A model generated the notes under the pieces. That model had not been told where the DNA came from. It was given only the letters and a program-made list of their open reading frames with translations, and searched no databases. A program made the position numbers and the translations under genes. From Daedaleopsis sinensis (lineage: Eukaryota > Basidiomycota > Agaricomycetes > Polyporales > Polyporaceae), in assembly GCA_033807695.1 (NCBI GenBank), contig CM066304.1:3782001-3846000 (forward strand): a stretch of DNA of 64,000 bases, read 5' to 3'. Shown piece after piece: positions 60,418 to 64,000 of the stretch; position 1 is the stretch's first letter; each line of letters starts with the position of its first letter.

Positions 60418-61296
60418 CGCGGGGGAAGAGAGACTCGGTGAGAGAGCGCAGAAGAACGACGTCGACGACGGCAAACACGACGAGCTCGACGCGAAGAAAC
60501 CGCGACCCAGCCGTGAATTGACCGCACCCCAATCGTGCGGCTGCGGCCTCCTCCCGGACAAGGCCGGGCCCGGCCGCCCAAGACCCCGGCGTGCGCCCGT
60601 CGTAGGCCCAAATGTAATGACCGAAAATGGGCCCGTATATACGTAAGGCCCGCAATAAGTATTAATATTGACATCTTGGCGCGCTTGCGGGGGTCCTGGC
60701 CGCCCTCTGCCGCCCTCCGTCCGTATGGCGGCCGGGCGGCTGCGGCCACTATCGGGGAAGCAAATCGCGGACTTCTCTAGCCTTTCCCTGGTCTTTCCTG
60801 AACCACAACCATGGTCGGGCGCATACAACCACTTAAGCAAGTCGTGAGCTTTTGGAATTTACGCGCTCCTCTCATTGACACGCCATCCACCGAACAGCTG
60901 CGAAAATGCAAATCTTTGGATGCCAAGAATCAGGATCGCGGGCAGCGCGGTGTGGCCTCTTTCCATGCAATTGCGCGGACATAAGAACGCAGGCTGTCAC
61001 TGGCTGACCGACGATGGACCTGGCCGGCGTCCATGCGCGGCTCGGTACGCACGAAGGCCATGAAGGCCATGAGAGTGGCCGTATTGCACACGACGAAGTC
61101 CAATTTCCGCATATGAGGCCCATCCCTTCCTGCCGCTTGCGTCGGTTGGAACCATGGAACGAGAAGGAATTCATGAGGCCCTCCATCCGTCTTGACGCCT
61201 ACTCGGCCTTCTTTGGCACGCCAGTCGACCTCTACATAATGCACAACCAGCCCCGGATCCGCCTCGTGCCCCGCCCTCTCCGCTAGCCTCCAGCCA
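60418..61296. other. 879-bp divergent promoter region
   Basis: Upstream of both the hypothetical membrane protein and the FAD monooxygenase. GC-rich dyads such as GGCCGGGCCCGGCC lie near 60560. Frames at 60872-61186 and 60930-61364 (minus) are not conserved. No gene was seen. Confidence 0.4.
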
Positions 61297-64000
61297 TGCC
61301 CACCGTCACTCGCGAAGCCATGCTCACCCTCGACTTTCTCGTCGTAGGCGGAGGTTAGTCCCACCTCTTAGTTGCCGCTCGCCGACGGGTTGTGCCCGGC
61401 ATCCATGCGGGATCACTGCGCCCTGAGCTAGTGCGCCCCTATGGGTCCATATGTATCACCGCTCACCCCTTGTGTTTCAGGTATCGGCGGGCTTGCCGTC
61501 GCCTATGTCCTCAGCAAAGCCGGGCACCGCGTCACTGTGCTCGAGCGACACGACTTCAACGTGCCCAGCGCGGGCCAGCGCGTCCCTCCGAACCTCAGCA
61601 AGATACTCCGGCAGTGGGTCGGCGAGGAGGAGCTTATGAAGGTTGCGACGCGGTGCATAGGCACGCCCTTCCACCACTGTGAGTTCTCTCCACGTCTGGC
61701 GTGTCTCCCATCGCCGCCACCATCGCCGCCGCCGCCGCCGCTACCGAGCCAGTCCGAGCTCGCGCGCTTTGCGCAGACTGAACACTGCATCATCATTGGT
61801 CAGATACGAATGTCCTTAGTCCAAGTGTCCATTCGCGAAGACACTTGGACTATATTGCGGAAAACTTGTCCCATGCTGGTTATATCGCAAAAGCTGCATG
61901 TAACCAGCGTGGGACTAAGATATATCGCTAGGTTGTACGCGAAACACAGCGCGACCTATTCATGCGCATTCTCCACACGCGAGCGTAGCCCTACGCACGA
62001 CCGCGACTATATGTGTCGGCGTGACTATATGCGCCATGCGCGTATCCCGTTGACCCTCGCCTGCAAAACGCGGGTCGAAAAGCGGGTACGGAAGTCTCGC
62101 GCCAGCCAGAGCAGTTCAGATGTCTCACGACGTGCGCCGCCAAATAATTTGGTCTGTGAAAGGGTCATTATATTCCGACACGATGAATTCTTTCCCCTGG
62201 TATAAGGCCGCTAAGGCCCTTTTGGCGGGATAGTTTTCATCGTCTCGGAATACACCATACCTAACGTCGTGTCCCGGCGTCAAAGGAGAAAATGCCATCG
62301 CCCGAGGGGGTGGTGACCCGACGGCATCTGCCATGCGCATGTCCGCAAATCCGCGGAGATGTTTTCGCGCCTTTGTGATGGCTCAGCGAATGTCAAGAGG
62401 GCCCGACGCGATCGAGGGGAATACCGCGCGTATCCGATCGTCGCGCTCGCGCACTTTCTTTCTTATGCCTAAATCAAGCCGCCTCTTTTCCAACCTGGTG
62501 GCGCGCGCTGCGACCGCCAGCGCCGCCTCGTCCGTCTCCACCGCTATCCGGCACGCCGTCGGTCGTCCCACGCGTGGGCCTCCTTTCGACGTTGTCGCGT
62601 GTGCTTTGGGCTCGCTTGCTGTCTCACGCGATCCTCAGTGTTATGGAAGCGTTCGATGGCCTCGTGCAGTGCGCGTATGGGGCGTGCATTGACTCCCTCG
62701 TCACACATGCACGTCCTCGGCTCGGCACCGTCATTGGCGGTACATTCACTCCGAAGCTAGGCTACCACGGAGGATGGCCACGTCGATTAAACTCTCTCGA
62801 TCGTCTCATACCTCGCTCTCTTTCTATATAGATTTTTCTTCCGTCCTTAACTAACCACACTCCTGCCCGTCAGTACACACAGGCAATTTTGTTGGGTACT
62901 TCCACTGGAAGCCGGCCGTCATGGCCGAGACCGGGGGCGAGTTCCTCCTCATGCATGTAAGTCACCACGCGTCCGCTCTCGGACGGCGGCGCTCATCTCG
63001 TTTTACCGCAGCGCGATGATCTCGTTCGGCTGCTCCATAAACTCGCCGTAGAGGCAGGCGCGAATATTCGTGTCAACTCGAAAGTTCAGTCGATACACCC
63101 AGGGGCGACCCGAGCATCAAGGCCGAGAGTCGTGCTCGAGAGTGGCGAGGTCCTCTATGCAGACATTATCATCGGCGCGGACGGGAACAAGAGTATGGTT
63201 CGCGAGGTTGTCCTCGATGAGAAGGACCAGGCGAGACCGGGTGGGATGACACTGTATACCGGTGTCGTCAAGGGGGAGGATATGTTGAATGATCCGGAGC
63301 TCCAGCCGTATGCACTGGCAGACGAGGTACGATCGAGAGGATGATCTCGGCGCGTCACGGGCTAATTTGCTGATTGAACGGATGCCCATTTAGTGGCCCA
63401 TCTTCATGGGAGAACACAGAAGTGTGTGCGGTGAGTATCCGATCTTTCCGGTCCTCTTCTGAGATGACTAATCGGTGGTTTTTCCTAGGTCACCCCGTGG
63501 TATGTTCTGATTTTTGTCGGGCGTGTCGTCCGGGCTCAACAATCTTGCACGCCGGCCTCAGCGGGCCAAGAAGGAATTCTTCTTCCACATCTACTCTTGG
63601 CATAACCTCGACGGTCTCGAGCAGAACGGGGACGAGAGCTGGGATGAGCTCTTCCCGACCGAGAAGATAAACGTCGAGAGCCACGGCCCAAAGTACGCTC
63701 GGTCCGAGAGTGACCCGTCCGTCGACTGACCGCTCCTCGCCCGACAGAATCCAACGACTGATCAGGATGACTCCCCATGTCATCCGCACGCGCTTCATGT
63801 CGCGCAAGAATGTCATCCACGATTGGGTAGATTCCACAGGGCGAGTCGTGCTGCTAGGCGACGCCGCCCACCCATCATTCGTGCGTCCCCGGTTCTTCTG
63901 CTCACGTCACCGTAGGCCCCCGTAGCTAACCGAGCTCTTTGCTTTCTACACACTTACGGCCACACTAGCCCGGGGGGTCGCACGGGGCGAGCATGGCGGT
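61297..64000 (+). CDS. FAD-dependent monooxygenase (salicylate hydroxylase-like), 3' truncated, with a 1195-nt intron
   Basis: Group A flavin monooxygenase hydroxylating aromatic substrates. The start at 61297 is MPTVTREAMLTLDFLVVGGG. The FAD motif continues across intron 1 as IGGLAVAYVLSKAGHRVTVLE, then NVPSAGQRVPPNLSKILRQW and ATRCIGTPFHH. The donor GTGAGT at 61679 and acceptor CAG at 62871-62873 give PFHHLHTGNFVGYFHWKPAVMAETGGEFLLM. Next are RLLHKLAVEAGANIRVNSKV and the DG motif YADIIIGADGNKSMVRE. Then come RAKKEFFFHIYSW, and IRMTPHVIRTRFMSRKNVIHDWVDS with the GD motif GRVVLLGDAAHPSF. After an intron it continues PGGSHGASMAV at the window edge. All three flavin motifs are present. The substrate cannot be assigned. 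Confidence 0.85.
61817..61852. repeat. inverted repeat in intron
   Basis: Perfect 13-bp arms TAGTCCAAGTGTC/GACACTTGGACTA around a 10-nt loop. Confidence 0.85.
61868..61915. repeat. inverted repeat in intron
   Basis: 15-bp arms GTCCCAtGCTGGTTA/TAACCAGCgTGGGAC with one wobble-compatible mismatch and an 18-nt loop. TATATCGC-type words recur at 61851, 61881 and 61921. Confidence 0.82.

Larger units (their letters stand above)
61679..62873 (+). other. oversized intron (1195 nt) with hairpins and a GCC microsatellite
   Basis: A GCC-rich microsatellite is at about 61708-61742. Two adjacent hairpins follow at 61817-61852 and 61868-61915. A degraded-looking minus-strand frame at 62383-62571 reads as a charged helix (RATRLEKRRLDLGIRKKVRE) that resembles a mobile-element fragment, but I cannot name it. 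No terminal repeats or target-site duplication could be identified with certainty. Confidence 0.65.

Overview
The window is genomic DNA from a filamentous basidiomycete, most likely an Agaricomycete and probably a wood-decay fungus of the Polyporales type. This rests on dense genes on both strands, introns mostly of about 50-70 nt with GT-AG ends, GC-rich coding sequence, and families such as a HET-domain protein, an orphan 7-TM protein, a PL38/PL5-like lyase and several aromatic-metabolism oxidoreductases. The placement to order is an inference. All exon structures were read by eye from splice motifs and conserved protein blocks, so individual junctions can be off.

Region 0-16 kb: the 3' part of a Gfo/Idh/MocA dihydrodiol/xylose dehydrogenase; TRM82 (tRNA m7G46 methyltransferase subunit) with an intron-containing tRNA-Asp(GTC) just upstream; a secreted S28 serine peptidase; a GH47 alpha-1,2-mannosidase; the sulfhydryl oxidase ERV1; a ZNHIT2-type zinc-finger HIT protein; and PAF1.

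Region 16-38 kb: a Baeyer-Villiger type flavin monooxygenase, an EXPERA/TMEM97-like membrane protein, a mitochondrial rhomboid protease (PCP1/PARL), a METTL21-like methyltransferase, a secreted carboxymuconate-cyclase-like beta-propeller, an aryl-alcohol dehydrogenase-type aldo-keto reductase, an HSL-type alpha/beta hydrolase, a 7-TM orphan, a BAHD-like acyltransferase and an HDDC2-type HD phosphohydrolase.

Region 38-64 kb: the ER ubiquitin ligase DOA10, an alginate-lyase-fold polysaccharide lyase, a decayed HET gene, a DOPA 4,5-dioxygenase, the tiny gamma-tubulin-complex gene MZT1 divergent from SF3B1 (U2 snRNP), an HNH nuclease gene with a 40-nt tandem duplication, a WDR5 homologue, an agaricomycete hypothetical membrane protein, and the 5' part of a salicylate-hydroxylase-like FAD monooxygenase that runs off the end.

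Most of the window is ordinary housekeeping sequence arranged as divergent and convergent pairs. Interspersed are six genes of aromatic or oxidative catabolism that are not contiguous. The most unusual structure is that three genes carry introns of 707, 793 and 1195 nt, more than ten times the local norm, and each of these introns contains strong inverted repeats. The longest is a hairpin with roughly 60-nt arms at 59759-59895.
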